Shown: positions 37,342 to 46,179 of the stretch, one piece after another
Layout: each line of letters starts with the position of its first letter
Numbering within the stretch: position 1 is the stretch's first letter
Source of the DNA: Thioalkalivibrio sp. AKL19
GTDB taxonomy: Bacteria; Pseudomonadota; Gammaproteobacteria; Ectothiorhodospirales; Ectothiorhodospiraceae
Assembly (NCBI RefSeq): GCF_000420165.1
Contig: NZ_ATUK01000014.1
Span: 20,001 to 84,000, forward strand
Direction: 5' to 3'
Length of the DNA: 64,000 nt
Position numbers and translations under genes: made by a program
The notes under the pieces: generated by a model
What the model was told of the DNA's origin: nothing
Seen by the model: only the letters and a program-made list of their open reading frames with translations
Databases searched by the model: none

Positions 37342-38000
37342 GGCGCGTCCCCACCGAGCTGCCAGCGGCCAATGCGGGCGCGCAACTCGACCTCCTCGCG
37401 CCCGAGGACCATGGCAACCGGCATCGAAACGCCGTCAACCTCCTCGAACTCGGTGTATTCGATGGCCCAGCCGGACTGCAGAATCTCCAGGGGTCGGCCG
37501 TCCGCATCGATATCCAGCTGGTAGGAGGCCTCCGGGTGCAGCAGGCCGCGCACCCAGTAGATCATGCCGCTGACCGGGATTGACTCCCCCAGAACCCGCG
37601 CCACCAGCGCATCCGGATCGCGCGCCTCGAAGCGCTCGCCGGACCGGGTCACCAGCAGCGCCCGGCCACTGTCGGAGAGCGTCAGCCGGCCACCGCCGCG
37701 CCCCATCGGGCCGGACAGATCGAGCACATGCTGGCCTTCCTGCACGCGCCAGTTGAGCTGGGCGGACCAGTATTCCTCCCCGGAGGCCAGCCCCAGGCGC
37801 GCCACCAGTCGCCAGCTGTCCAGTGCCGCGAGCTGAGCATTACGGGCCTCGAAGGCGGCCTCGGCCGCCGGCGAGGTATCCGCCTCGGGCAGAGGCGCGG
37901 CACAGCCCGCCACAAACAGCCCCCAGCCAACGAGCAACCCGGCCAGCCAGACCCCGCCCGGGACCCGTCGCGGCCTCCGCATGACCCTTGCCTGATTCAT
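37338..38000 (-). CDS. lolB: Outer-membrane lipoprotein insertase LolB
   Basis: Receives lipoproteins from LolA and inserts them in the outer membrane; itself a lipoprotein. The 220-residue precursor has an N-terminal hydrophobic segment and lipobox FVAGCAA, with the cysteine near residue 33. Conserved features include the WRLVARLGL strand region, the QLNWRVQEGQHVLDLSGPMGRGGGRLTL block, and YWVRGLLHPEASY. The ATG at 38000 overlaps the TPR gene stop as ATGA. A second in-frame ATG at 37982 would shorten the signal peptide by six residues. Located between the TPR lipoprotein and ispE, the usual position. Confidence 0.92.
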   Translation of the reverse strand: MNQARVMRRPRRVPGGVWLAGLLVGWGLFVAGCAAPLPEADTSPAAEAAFEARNAQLAALDSWRLVARLGLASGEEYWSAQLNWRVQEGQHVLDLSGPMGRGGGRLTLSDSGRALLVTRSGERFEARDPDALVARVLGESIPVSGMIYWVRGLLHPEASYQLDIDADGRPLEILQSGWAIEYTEFEEVDGVSMPVAMVLGREEVELRARIGRWQLGGDAP

Positions 38001-39712
38001 TCGGTCAAGTCGTCACGAACCCGCTGCAGGCGCTCGTGATCGGGCTCGCGCTCCAGCGCCGCTTCGAGAATCTCGCGCGCCTCGTCGCGTTCGCCGCGTT
38101 CCCACAGCACCACCGCCAGGTTGCTGGCGATCTCGCCGTCATCCGACAGGGAATAGGCCCGCCGCAGCTGGGTCTCGGCCTCCTCCAGACGGCCCAGGCG
38201 ATACAGGACCCAGCCATAGCTGTCGATGATCGCGGCATCATTCGGCTCCTGCTCGTAGGCACGCAGGATCAGTTCATAGGCCTCCTCGAAGCGCTCCGTG
38301 CGATCCGCCAGGGTGTAGCCCAGCGCGTTCAGCGCTGCGACGTTCTCGGGATCGGACTCAAGGATGGCGCGGAAATCCGCCTCGGCGGCGGCGATATCAT
38401 CCTCGCGCTCGTGCACCAGCCCGCGCAGGTACAGCAGCCGGGTGTCGCCCGGGAACTGGACCAGCCCGCGGTTCAAGCGGCTGCGGGCCTCGGCATATGC
38501 CTCCATCTCGCGCAGGGCGTTGGCCTCGGCCAGGTAGGCGCGCCGGGCCAGGTCGTCGTCCACGCCCTGCTGCATGGGATCAAAAAGCTCCCGGGCAGCC
38601 TCGGCCCCGTCGCGCCGAAGGGTCAGACGCGCGCTGCGCAGGCGGGCATCCTCGGCATGGTCGCCGGCCTCGACGCGGGCATAGGCCGCCAGGGCGTCAT
38701 CCGGCTCGTCGGCCATCTCGTGCAACCTTCCTAGGTAGTACGCGACGTCGTTCTCGCGCTCGCCCAGGGCGTCAAGACGCTCCAGGTAGTCGCGGGCCGG
38801 CCCCAGTTGCTCCGCCTCCAGATTCATCAAGGCGAGCGCCAGCAGCAGCTGAGTATCCTCCGGCGCCATCTCCACCAGGCGATCCATCTCCTCGCGGGCG
38901 AAGGTGTCGTCCTCCATCTCCGTCAGGACGCGCGCATAGCCCAGGCGCGCCTCGCGGCTCTCCGGGTGTGCCTCCACGGTCGCGCGCAGGGTCTCGATCG
39001 CGGCATCCTGCCGCCCGGCCTCGCTCTGGGCGCGTGCATGCAGCAGACGCAGCGGGACCGATTCCGGGAAGCGTTCGGTGGCCCGCCCGGTGATCGCCAC
39101 CACCTCCTCGCCCGGCTCGCCAAAGCGCAGTGCGGCCTCGGCCTGCACACGGTGGACCCCCGCATCGTCGCTGCGCCGCTCGGCGAGCAAGCGCATCGTC
39201 TCCAGCGCCACAGCCTGATCCTGGGCCTGACCAATCACGGCACCGAGCGTGGAGTGGGGATCCCCCCCCTGAACCACTACGCGATTCATCAGCGAATCCA
39301 GCTGCTCGGCCGCCTGCTCGGCGTCGCCGGCGTTGATCCGCAGCACGGTCGAGATCTGGCTGGCATCCGTGCTCTCGGGGGCCAGGCGCAGCCAGCGATC
39401 GGCCGAACGCTGGGCCTGTTCCTGGTCGCGCGCGAACAACGCGATGCGGGTGGCACGCTCGGCAATCGAGGGGTCATCGCTCAGCAACGCCGCGGCACCG
39501 TAGTACCGCGCCGCCGCGGCATGCTCGCCGGAGCGCACCGCGATCTCGGCGACCAGGACGCTGAACATCAGCGCCGCCTCCGGGTCCTCGGTCTGCATCA
39601 ACGGCTGCACCGCGGGGTGGTCCGACTCCGGGGGTTCGGAGGCGTCCAGTTGGGTATGCGCGCAGCCCGCCAGGGAGAGCACGGCGGCCAGCGCGAGCAG
39701 GCTTCGAATCAT
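37997..39712 (-). CDS. TPR-repeat lipoprotein
   Basis: A 571-residue exported lipoprotein: signal peptide MIRSLLALAAVLSLAGCAH with the lipobox cysteine at residue 17, then an almost continuous array of tetratricopeptide repeats. Typical units are ALNALGYTLADRTERFEEAYELI, IDSYGWVLYRLGRLEEAETQLRRAY and NLAVVLWERGERDEAREILEAAL near the C-terminus. It probably serves as an outer-membrane scaffold for protein assembly; no enzymatic domain is seen. ATG 39712 is preferred because it places the lipobox correctly. It is coupled to lolB by a 4-bp overlap, so a role in lipoprotein or envelope assembly is plausible. It diverges from hemA. Confidence 0.88.
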   Translation of the reverse strand: MIRSLLALAAVLSLAGCAHTQLDASEPPESDHPAVQPLMQTEDPEAALMFSVLVAEIAVRSGEHAAAARYYGAAALLSDDPSIAERATRIALFARDQEQAQRSADRWLRLAPESTDASQISTVLRINAGDAEQAAEQLDSLMNRVVVQGGDPHSTLGAVIGQAQDQAVALETMRLLAERRSDDAGVHRVQAEAALRFGEPGEEVVAITGRATERFPESVPLRLLHARAQSEAGRQDAAIETLRATVEAHPESREARLGYARVLTEMEDDTFAREEMDRLVEMAPEDTQLLLALALMNLEAEQLGPARDYLERLDALGERENDVAYYLGRLHEMADEPDDALAAYARVEAGDHAEDARLRSARLTLRRDGAEAARELFDPMQQGVDDDLARRAYLAEANALREMEAYAEARSRLNRGLVQFPGDTRLLYLRGLVHEREDDIAAAEADFRAILESDPENVAALNALGYTLADRTERFEEAYELILRAYEQEPNDAAIIDSYGWVLYRLGRLEEAETQLRRAYSLSDDGEIASNLAVVLWERGERDEAREILEAALEREPDHERLQRVRDDLTE

Positions 39713-39874
39713 GTTGTGTCCAGTCGGGATCAGTACGGGCATATCGGATGGGACGGGGCAGGCGCCTCCGGGGTTCCATCCCGCCCGAAAGCCACTGCCG
39801 CCAAGCCTACAGCACAGTACACTATCGGGAAATTCGGCCACGCGCCCGCGTTTTCCGGCACAATACGCGCCAGC

Positions 39875-41173
39875 ATGCTGTTCACTCTCGGGATCAATCA
39901 CAAGACGGCTCCGGTCGCCATTCGCGAACGGCTCTCCGTCAACGAGCACGAGCTCGGCGAGGCCCTGCACTCGCTGCGCTCCGGCGTGCTGTTGCCGGAA
40001 ACCGCGATCCTGTCCACCTGCAACCGCACCGAGGTGTACTTCCGTGAGGGCGACCCGCACAGCGAACAGCGTGTGCTCGACTGGATCGGCGGCTACCATG
40101 GCATCGACCGCGACGAGCTGAAACCCTATCTCTACCTGCACCACGACGGCTCCGCGGTGCGCCACACCCTGCGCGTGGCCAGCGGGCTGGACTCCATGGT
40201 CCTCGGCGAGCCGCAGATCCTCGGGCAGATGAAGACTGCCTACCAGCATGCCCATGACGCCGGCACACTGGGCCGCTCGCTGGAACGCCTGTTCCAGCAT
40301 GCCTTCGCTACCGCCAAGGACGTGCGCACCCAGACCGCCATCGGCCAGAGCGCCGTCTCGGTGGCCTTCGCGGCAGTGTCACTGGCTCGCCAGATCTTCG
40401 GCGACCTGAAACCCCTGACCGCGATGGTCATCGGTGCCGGCGAGACCATCGAACTGGCCCTGCAACACCTCTCGGGAGGCGGCATCGGCAACGTCATCGT
40501 CGCCAACCGCACGGTGGAACGCGCCCGCGCGGTGGCCGGCCGCTTCGATGCCGAGGCCATCAGTCTCGACCAGCTCCCCGACCGCATGGCCGAGGCCGAC
40601 ATCGTGATCTCCTCCACCGCCGCGCCGCTGCCGATCCTCGGCAAGGGCGCGGTGGAACGCGCGCTGCGCAAGCGCCGGCACAAGCCGATGTTCATGGTGG
40701 ACATCGCCGTGCCACGCGACATCGAACCCGAGGTCGGCCAGCTTGAGGACGTCTACCTCTACACCGTGGACGACCTGCAGGAAGTCATCGACGAGAACAT
40801 GGCCTCGCGCCAGGCCGCCGCCGAACAGGCCGAGGAGATCATCACCCAGCGCGCCGGCGAGTTCATGCGCTGGCTGCGCGCCCGCGACTCGGTGGACAGC
40901 ATCCGCCAGCTCCGCCAACGCGCCGACAGCGTGAAGGCCGAGGCGCTGGCCAAGGCCGAGGCCATGCTGCGCGCCGGCAAGTCGCCCGAGGAGGCGATGC
41001 AGCTGCTGGCCCACAACCTGACCAACAAGCTGATGCACGCCCCCTGCAAGTCGCTGAACACCGCCGCGCACGAGGGCGATGCCCGCCTGCTGGAGGCCGC
41101 CCATCGTCTGTTCCAGCTGCCCGCTCCGGAAGACGACCCCGGCGACGATTCCGACTCCGGCACCCGTTCGTGA
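39875..41173 (+). CDS. hemA: Glutamyl-tRNA reductase
   Basis: First committed step of C5 haem synthesis: reduces Glu-tRNA to glutamate-1-semialdehyde. The 432-residue protein begins [20 protein letters not shown]. The catalytic cysteine lies in [12 protein letters not shown] near residue 50. [20 protein letters not shown] follows, then an NADPH-binding domain ([27 protein letters not shown]) and the C-terminal dimerisation helix. It overlaps prfA as GTGA, and prfA overlaps prmC, giving the hemA-prfA-prmC operon of gammaproteobacteria. It diverges from the TPR/lolB operon across 162 bp. Confidence 0.96.
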   Translation: MLFTLGINHKTAPVAIRERLSVNEHELGEALHSLRSGVLLPETAILSTCNRTEVYFREGDPHSEQRVLDWIGGYHGIDRDELKPYLYLHHDGSAVRHTLRVASGLDSMVLGEPQILGQMKTAYQHAHDAGTLGRSLERLFQHAFATAKDVRTQTAIGQSAVSVAFAAVSLARQIFGDLKPLTAMVIGAGETIELALQHLSGGGIGNVIVANRTVERARAVAGRFDAEAISLDQLPDRMAEADIVISSTAAPLPILGKGAVERALRKRRHKPMFMVDIAVPRDIEPEVGQLEDVYLYTVDDLQEVIDENMASRQAAAEQAEEIITQRAGEFMRWLRARDSVDSIRQLRQRADSVKAEALAKAEAMLRAGKSPEEAMQLLAHNLTNKLMHAPCKSLNTAAHEGDARLLEAAHRLFQLPAPEDDPGDDSDSGTRS

Positions 41174-42255
41174 AGGCCTCGTTCCGCACCAAGCTCGAAG
41201 GCCTGGCCGAACGCCACGCCGAGATCGCGCAGCTGCTGGCCACCCCGGACGCCGCCGAGGACCCGGACCAGCTGCGCCGACTGTCCCAGGAATACAGCCA
41301 GCTGGAACCGGTGGCCGAGGCCTGGAAGGCCTGGCACGACAACCACGCGGCGCTGGACGAGGCGCGCGCCATGCTCGAGGACGATGACCCCGAGCTGCGC
41401 GCCATGGCCGAGGCCGAGATCGAGACGCTGTCGGAACAGACCGAGGCGCTGGAGGCGGAACTCTACCGCCACCTGATCCCGAAGGATCCGCACGACAACG
41501 CCAACGTGTTCCTGGAGATCCGCGCCGGGACCGGCGGCGACGAGGCCGCGATCTTCGCCGGCGACCTGCTGCGGATGTACACCCGCTATGCCGAGCAGCG
41601 GAACTGGAAGCTGGAGATCCTCAGCGCCAGCGAGGGCGAACACGGCGGCTACCGCGAGGTCATCGCGCGCCTGGCCGGCCAGGGCGCCTATTCCCGGCTC
41701 AAGTTCGAGTCCGGCGCCCATCGCGTGCAGCGCGTCCCCGAGACCGAGTCCCAGGGCCGCATCCACACCTCGGCCGCGACCGTCGCCATCCTGCCGGAGC
41801 TGGAAGAGGTCGAGATGCCGGAGATCAACCCGGCCGACCTGCGCGTGGACACCTTCCGCGCCTCCGGCGCCGGCGGGCAGCACATCAACAAGACCGACTC
41901 CGCGGTACGCCTGACCCACCTGCCCACCGGCATCGTGGTCGAGTGCCAGGAAGAACGCTCGCAGCACAAGAACCGCGCCAAGGCCATGACCTACCTGGCC
42001 GCGCGGATGTTCGAGGCCGAGCGCGAGGCCCAGTCCGCCGCGCAGAGCGCCGAACGCAAGGGCCTGGTCGGCAGCGGCGACCGCTCCGAGCGCATCCGTA
42101 CCTACAACTTCCCGCAGGGCCGGGTCACCGACCACCGCATCAACCTCACCCTGTACAAGCTGGAACAGGTGATGGCCGGCGACCTCGACCCGATCATCGA
42201 TCCGCTGATCCACGAATACCAGGCCGAGCAACTCGCCACCCTCTCCGAGGCGTAA
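41170..42255 (+). CDS. prfA: Peptide chain release factor 1
   Basis: Recognises UAA and UAG stop codons and triggers peptide release. The 361-residue protein has the universal GGQ in [22 protein letters not shown] near residue 237. The anticodon-like PxT loop is present as PET in [15 protein letters not shown] (E. coli has PAT). The C-terminal [19 protein letters not shown] block is intact. It begins with GTG 41170, which overlaps the hemA stop. The next gene, prmC, methylates the GGQ glutamine of this protein. Confidence 0.96.
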   Translation: MKASFRTKLEGLAERHAEIAQLLATPDAAEDPDQLRRLSQEYSQLEPVAEAWKAWHDNHAALDEARAMLEDDDPELRAMAEAEIETLSEQTEALEAELYRHLIPKDPHDNANVFLEIRAGTGGDEAAIFAGDLLRMYTRYAEQRNWKLEILSASEGEHGGYREVIARLAGQGAYSRLKFESGAHRVQRVPETESQGRIHTSAATVAILPELEEVEMPEINPADLRVDTFRASGAGGQHINKTDSAVRLTHLPTGIVVECQEERSQHKNRAKAMTYLAARMFEAEREAQSAAQSAERKGLVGSGDRSERIRTYNFPQGRVTDHRINLTLYKLEQVMAGDLDPIIDPLIHEYQAEQLATLSEA

Positions 42256-43127
42256 TGGAAGCCCGGGCCTCGCTCGACAGCCTGCTGCGGGACCTGCGCA
42301 CCCGCCTGCAGGACGCCGGGATCGAAAACCCCGGACTGGAGGCCCGCATGCTGCTGGGCACCGCCACCGGCCAGGGTACCGCGCAACTGATCGCCCACGG
42401 CAACGACGCCGCCACCGCCGAGCAAGCCGCCCGCGTGGACGCGCTGTGCCAGCGCCGCTGCGCCGGCGAGCCGATGGCCCACATCCTCGGACGGCGCAGC
42501 TTCTGGACGCTGGAGCTGGGGGTCTCCCCGGCCTGCCTGATCCCACGCCCCGAGACCGAGCTGCTGGTCGAGCATGCGCTCGCCGCCGTTGACGCCTGCA
42601 GCCACGAAAATCCTCGCGTATTGGACCTTGGCACCGGCACCGGCGCGATCATCCTGGCGCTCAAGGCGGAACGCCCAGTCATCGAGGCCGTCGCCTCCGA
42701 CCGCAGCCTGGACGCCCTCCGCCAAGCCCGCGCCAACGCGGACGGACTCGGACTGGACGTGGCTTTCCTGCAGGGGACCTGGCTCGCCCCGCTCAAGCCA
42801 CGCGGTACATTTAACGTGATCGTCAGCAACCCACCCTACATCGCCCCTGACGACGCTCACCTGGCCCATGGCGACGTGCGCTTCGAGCCGCGCGCTGCGC
42901 TAGTCGCGGCCGATGCCGGCCTGGCGGACCTGCGCACCATCATCCACACCGCCGGCGAGCACCTGGCGCCCTCTGGCCGCCTGCTTCTGGAACACGGTTT
43001 CGACCAAGCCCGCGCCGTGCGCCGGATGCTGAAAAATGCCGGCTACACCGCTATCCGGTCACACGTCGACATGGCCGGACACGTACGCATCACGGAGGGC
43101 CTTCTGATACCCGAAGGGCCAGCTTGA
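42255..43127 (+). CDS. prmC: Release factor glutamine N5-methyltransferase
   Basis: Methylates the glutamine of the GGQ motif in RF1 and RF2 using SAM. The 290-residue protein has a helical N-terminal domain, then AHILGRRSFWTLELGVSPACLIPRPETELLVE. The SAM-binding motif is VLDLGTGTGAIILALKAE near residue 120, and the substrate-glutamine motif NPPYIAP is near residue 190. ATG 42255 overlaps the prfA stop as TAATG, indicating coupled translation. Codon bias and GC content drop slightly in the last third. Confidence 0.95.
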   Translation: MEARASLDSLLRDLRTRLQDAGIENPGLEARMLLGTATGQGTAQLIAHGNDAATAEQAARVDALCQRRCAGEPMAHILGRRSFWTLELGVSPACLIPRPETELLVEHALAAVDACSHENPRVLDLGTGTGAIILALKAERPVIEAVASDRSLDALRQARANADGLGLDVAFLQGTWLAPLKPRGTFNVIVSNPPYIAPDDAHLAHGDVRFEPRAALVAADAGLADLRTIIHTAGEHLAPSGRLLLEHGFDQARAVRRMLKNAGYTAIRSHVDMAGHVRITEGLLIPEGPA

Positions 43128-43183
43128 ACGCACGAGCTCTGCAGCACGGGAGCACCCTTCACGCCGAGCAAAGCGAGTACAAA

Positions 43184-43214
43184 CAAAAAGGCCCCGGCAC
43201 AAGGTGCCGGGGCC
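43184..43214 (-). terminator. Rho-independent terminator of the lipoprotein gene
   Basis: An 11-bp perfect stem (43190-43200 with 43204-43214, GGCCCCGGCAC type) has a 3-nt loop. On the minus strand it is followed by TTTTTG. It is oriented for the minus-strand lipoprotein gene ending at 43345, about 130 bp before it. In the plus direction it lacks a U-tract, so it would act weakly on the prmC transcript. Confidence 0.75.
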
Positions 43215-43344
43215 AATCGCATTCAACCGGAAGGGTCATAACCATCAAGCCAATAACCAACTGGCTTCAGTGACGGTCCCACTGGCACCAGAACCGGGCA
43301 AAACCACCGCTCAGATACGGCGATCTCACCGACGCTTAAGGGTA

Positions 43345-44559
43345 TCAGCCATCGCTCTTGTCGAAAGCCTCGAACGCGTCCGCGAGTTCATGGCTCCTGA
43401 AGGCCCAGCCTCCGGTCACCTTAACTCGCCCCGACGGATACTGCTCGGCGTCCATGGAGGCAATGCCCAAACCACGACTGAAGGCTACCGCCTTCTCGCC
43501 AGTATCAAGGCGCGTTACTGCAATCCGTCGCAGTCCAGCTTCATGGGTCACGGCAATCGGGCCCTGCTCGGTCGAAAACCAGTGCAAACGCCAGAAATAG
43601 TGGCCTTCGTTACGACGCCCCGTTCGCGGATCGTACAAGGCTTCAAACGAATGCATATTCGCACATTCATTCACAATCGAATTGCGCTGTCGGCACTCGG
43701 AGTACACGTTCACCTGCCCGCCTTCGGACGAGATGTTGATCGGAACCACTGATTGGTCACGGTAGTTGATCAACGCATAATCTTCGGCCGAGCTACCTCC
43801 AAGCGCATCCCCGAGAGCACGCATCGTGCGCATCATCGACTCTCCACTGCCCTGCGCCCGATTGCGCTCGATCAGAATGTATCCCGTGGAGGCAATATCG
43901 CCGTTCTGGTGAGCCGCCAGATGGAAACCATCCGGGACTCCGACCGTGCTAATACCTTCTCCCGGAGCATAGACAAAGGCGTTCGTGTCTCGCGCGACAG
44001 CGAAGCCACGCGATGTCGGCATCAAGTGGGACCCCCTCAAGGTCTCTCCAGTCACCGTCCGAATATTCCAGTTCGATCCACCACGCTCGGCATGCGCAAT
44101 CGTCACAGGCGCAAGACCATTGGATGGATTCGCAATCCTCACCTGGTATTCACGGTCCGTGAGAGCCATCAGGTAGGTGACCGCACCGGTTGTCGTATCG
44201 AATCCGTAGGAGGAGATCTCTCCCTGTGGTTCCACATAGGCGACACCATCGACCAGGAAACCGTCTCGACGGCGTTCAAACCTGGCGCCCTGATTGTCAG
44301 ACGCCCACATAGGCTCCAACCGTTCAACAACTTCCTCGGGGCTCATCTGCCCGAAGCCGCCTGCCGCAACGCCCGATTGCTTTTGCGGATGCCGCTGCTG
44401 CGCCGCCCCCATCGCCTCGAGAAGCGCCATGGCACGTTCGTAATCATCGTCCCCAGACGACTGCGCCGATTCCGCCGGCTGCACCGGACGAGGCTCGGGT
44501 GCGGCCAGACAGCCTGCAAGCAATACCGAAACAGCAAGGACACCGAGTCCTTTCTTCAT
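43345..44559 (-). CDS. Uncharacterised lipoprotein, 404 aa
   Basis: I do not recognise a family. The protein starts MKKGLGVLAVSVLLAGCLAAP, a clear lipoprotein signal with the cysteine at residue 17, then a Pro/Ser/Gln-rich linker (about 20-70). The rest is predicted mostly beta-stranded, with short Gly- and aromatic-rich segments such as GFDTTTGAVTYLMAL, FAVARDTNAFVYAPGEGISTVGVPDGFH and GHYFWRLHWFSTEQGPIAVTHEAGLRRIAV, compatible with a beta-propeller-like fold. ATG 44559 has GGGAG at good spacing. Base composition and codon use are visibly less GC-rich than in hemA-prfA-prmC or moeB, suggesting acquisition. It is transcribed alone, with a terminator downstream. Confidence 0.75.
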   Translation of the reverse strand: MKKGLGVLAVSVLLAGCLAAPEPRPVQPAESAQSSGDDDYERAMALLEAMGAAQQRHPQKQSGVAAGGFGQMSPEEVVERLEPMWASDNQGARFERRRDGFLVDGVAYVEPQGEISSYGFDTTTGAVTYLMALTDREYQVRIANPSNGLAPVTIAHAERGGSNWNIRTVTGETLRGSHLMPTSRGFAVARDTNAFVYAPGEGISTVGVPDGFHLAAHQNGDIASTGYILIERNRAQGSGESMMRTMRALGDALGGSSAEDYALINYRDQSVVPINISSEGGQVNVYSECRQRNSIVNECANMHSFEALYDPRTGRRNEGHYFWRLHWFSTEQGPIAVTHEAGLRRIAVTRLDTGEKAVAFSRGLGIASMDAEQYPSGRVKVTGGWAFRSHELADAFEAFDKSDG

Positions 44560-44685
44560 GTGTTGTTCTCCCTGACAAATCAAACCCTGTTAGATGCGCA
44601 GAATCACCACACCGAGCCAAACACTCTCACCATTCCACGCGGAAAACCGGCACCGAGACACCGGTGCCGCCATGGGGAGCCACCC

Positions 44686-44714
44686 CAAAAAAAACCCCGC
44701 TATATCGGCGGGGT
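44686..44714 (-). terminator. Rho-independent terminator, minus strand
   Basis: Stem ACCCCGC/GCGGGGT (44694-44700 with 44708-44714), loop of 7 nt, followed on the minus strand by a run of eight T. It lies upstream of the lipoprotein gene and downstream of the histidine-rich gene, so it insulates the two. Confidence 0.75.
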
Positions 44715-44803
44715 CCTATATCGGAATATTTACATAAATGTGACCGATTTGAAAGAAAGGGACACGCGAATCCCCGAGCTCGCGCGTCCTCTGCGCCCAT
44801 CAC

Positions 44804-44825
44804 AAAAAAGCCCCGGCCGGGGCTC
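44804..44825 (-). terminator. Rho-independent terminator directly after the histidine-rich gene
   Basis: An uninterrupted 16-bp palindrome, AGCCCCGGCCGGGGCT (44809-44824), is followed on the minus strand by TTTTTT. It ends about 26 bp past the stop codon at 44851. Together with the terminator at 44686-44714 it forms a tandem pair. Confidence 0.7.
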
Positions 44826-44850
44826 GCGTTGCGCCAGGGGCGCGCCCGAG

Positions 44851-45213
44851 TCAGAGCGGCAGGCGCAGGCGCAGGTTGACCGAACCGCTGGGCGACGAGC
44901 GGTGGCGGTAGCGGCTCGAACGGTTGTCATAGTAGTGGTGGTAATGATGCGCATGACTGCGCGAGTGCTTGTGATGCCCTCGGCCGCGCGGTTTCGCCCG
45001 CTTGGCCTGCTTGTGACCACGCGCACCCGGGTGGCCGCGGTAGTGCTTGTGCCCACGCGAATGGCCATGCCGCACAGGCTGCAAGGCCGCCGCATCGGAG
45101 CTGACGGCCCCCACCGCCTGCACTAGCCCGGTGACCGGCTGGGCCGCATGGCTCGGGACGGACAGGACGACCACCAGCAATGCCGCGGGTGCCAGAATCG
45201 CGGTTCGTTTCAT
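44851..45213 (-). CDS. Secreted histidine-rich basic protein, 120 aa
   Basis: A small exported protein: signal peptide MKRTAILAPAALLVVVLSVPSHAA (cleavage near residue 24), a short neutral stretch, then about 60 residues dominated by His, Arg, Lys and Gly. HGHSRGHKHYRGHPGARGHK and HHKHSRSHAHHYHHYY together contain roughly 14-15 histidines. The C-terminus NLRLRLPL is amphipathic. No family is recognised; the composition suggests metal binding or interaction with anionic polymers in the periplasm. Translation should be strong, since AAAGGAGG stands before ATG 45213. It is monocistronic with tandem terminators. Confidence 0.72.
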   Translation of the reverse strand: MKRTAILAPAALLVVVLSVPSHAAQPVTGLVQAVGAVSSDAAALQPVRHGHSRGHKHYRGHPGARGHKQAKRAKPRGRGHHKHSRSHAHHYHHYYDNRSSRYRHRSSPSGSVNLRLRLPL

Positions 45214-45402
45214 GGATGATCCCTCCTTTCATTCGGGTCGTCCGCGCATTCGCCTGGAGCGTCGACCGACCGATGGTTGTGGCAGGATTGCCGAGGGAGA
45301 CGCTGATTGAATCGTGCGTTCCTGAACGGTACCCAACTGACGCCGCCTGCGAACGTGACGCCGGTTACAATTTTGGCCCGCCCCCCCCCGGAGACCCTCC
45401 GC

Positions 45403-46158
45403 ATGGAAGACGACCAGCTCCTGCGCTACAGCCGCCAGATCATGCTCCCCGGCGTGGGGGTCGAGGGGCAGGAGGCACTGCGGCGAGCACATGCGGTGGT
45501 CATGGGGCTTGGCGGACTGGGCTCGCCGGTCGCCGCCTACCTGGCCGCGGCCGGGGTGGGTCACCTGACCCTGGTGGACCCCGACCACGTCGAGGTGACC
45601 AACCTGCAGCGCCAGATCCTCCATACCGAAGCCGATATTGGCCGCGACAAGGTCGCCTCCGCGGTCGACCGCGTCACCGCGATGAACCCCGAGTGCCGCG
45701 TGGACCCGCGCACCGAACGCCTCGACAACGAGGCGATGTACCGGCTGTTCACCGATGCCGATGTAGTACTGGACGGTACGGACAACTTCGCCGCCCGCGG
45801 GGCCATCAGCCGCGCTGCACTCGCAGCCGGCACGCCACTGGTCTCCGGGGCGGTGATCCGCTTCGAGGGGCAGCTGACCACCTTCGACTACCGCGATCCG
45901 GAAGCGGCCTGTTACCACTGCCTGTACGGCGAGGGGGGTGGCGATGAGGACACCTGTGCCGCCAACGGCGTGCTGGCCAGCCTGCCCGGCGTGGTCGGCA
46001 GCCTGCAGGCGACCGAGGCACTCAAGCTGCTGATGGGGCTGCCGACCCTTGGCGGGCGGCTGCTGATCCTCGACGGTCTGGCCATGCAGTTCCGCGAGAT
46101 CCGGCTGCGCCGCGACCCGGCCTGCCCGGCGTGCGGCCACCGCCACGCCCCGGCCTGA
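45403..46158 (+). CDS. moeB: MoeB/ThiF-family adenylyltransferase
   Basis: E1-like enzyme that adenylates the C-terminal glycine of a ubiquitin-like sulfur carrier (MoaD or ThiS). The 251-residue protein begins MEDDQLLRYSRQIMLPGVGVEGQEAL. It has the nucleotide loop VMGLGGLGSPVAAYLAAAGVG near residue 33, DPDHVEVTNLQRQILHTEADIG, and DGTDNFAARGAIS. The zinc cysteines are in CYHCLYGEGG and the C-terminal CPACGHRHA. Length and ending fit MoeB better than ThiF, but the partner cannot be settled without the linked carrier gene. ATG 45403 is preferred; an upstream in-frame ATG at 45307 lacks family similarity. Confidence 0.88.
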   Translation: MEDDQLLRYSRQIMLPGVGVEGQEALRRAHAVVMGLGGLGSPVAAYLAAAGVGHLTLVDPDHVEVTNLQRQILHTEADIGRDKVASAVDRVTAMNPECRVDPRTERLDNEAMYRLFTDADVVLDGTDNFAARGAISRAALAAGTPLVSGAVIRFEGQLTTFDYRDPEAACYHCLYGEGGGDEDTCAANGVLASLPGVVGSLQATEALKLLMGLPTLGGRLLILDGLAMQFREIRLRRDPACPACGHRHAPA

Positions 46159-46179
46159 GCCGGACGCGCCGGATCAGGC
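46153..46179. terminator. Hairpin in the convergent moeB/unknown-gene junction
   Basis: GCCTGAGCCGG (46153-46163) and CCGGATCAGGC (46169-46179) form an 11-bp stem with one mismatch and a 5-nt loop. It spans the moeB stop and the 3' end of the minus-strand gene at 46174. There is no U-tract, so termination activity is uncertain. Confidence 0.35.

Noticed and set aside
41740-41780. PET instead of PAT in the stop-codon-reading loop of RF1 as a sign of altered stop recognition
   Set aside because: The middle residue of the PxT loop is naturally variable among bacterial RF1 proteins, and genes here use TAA, TAG and TGA normally.
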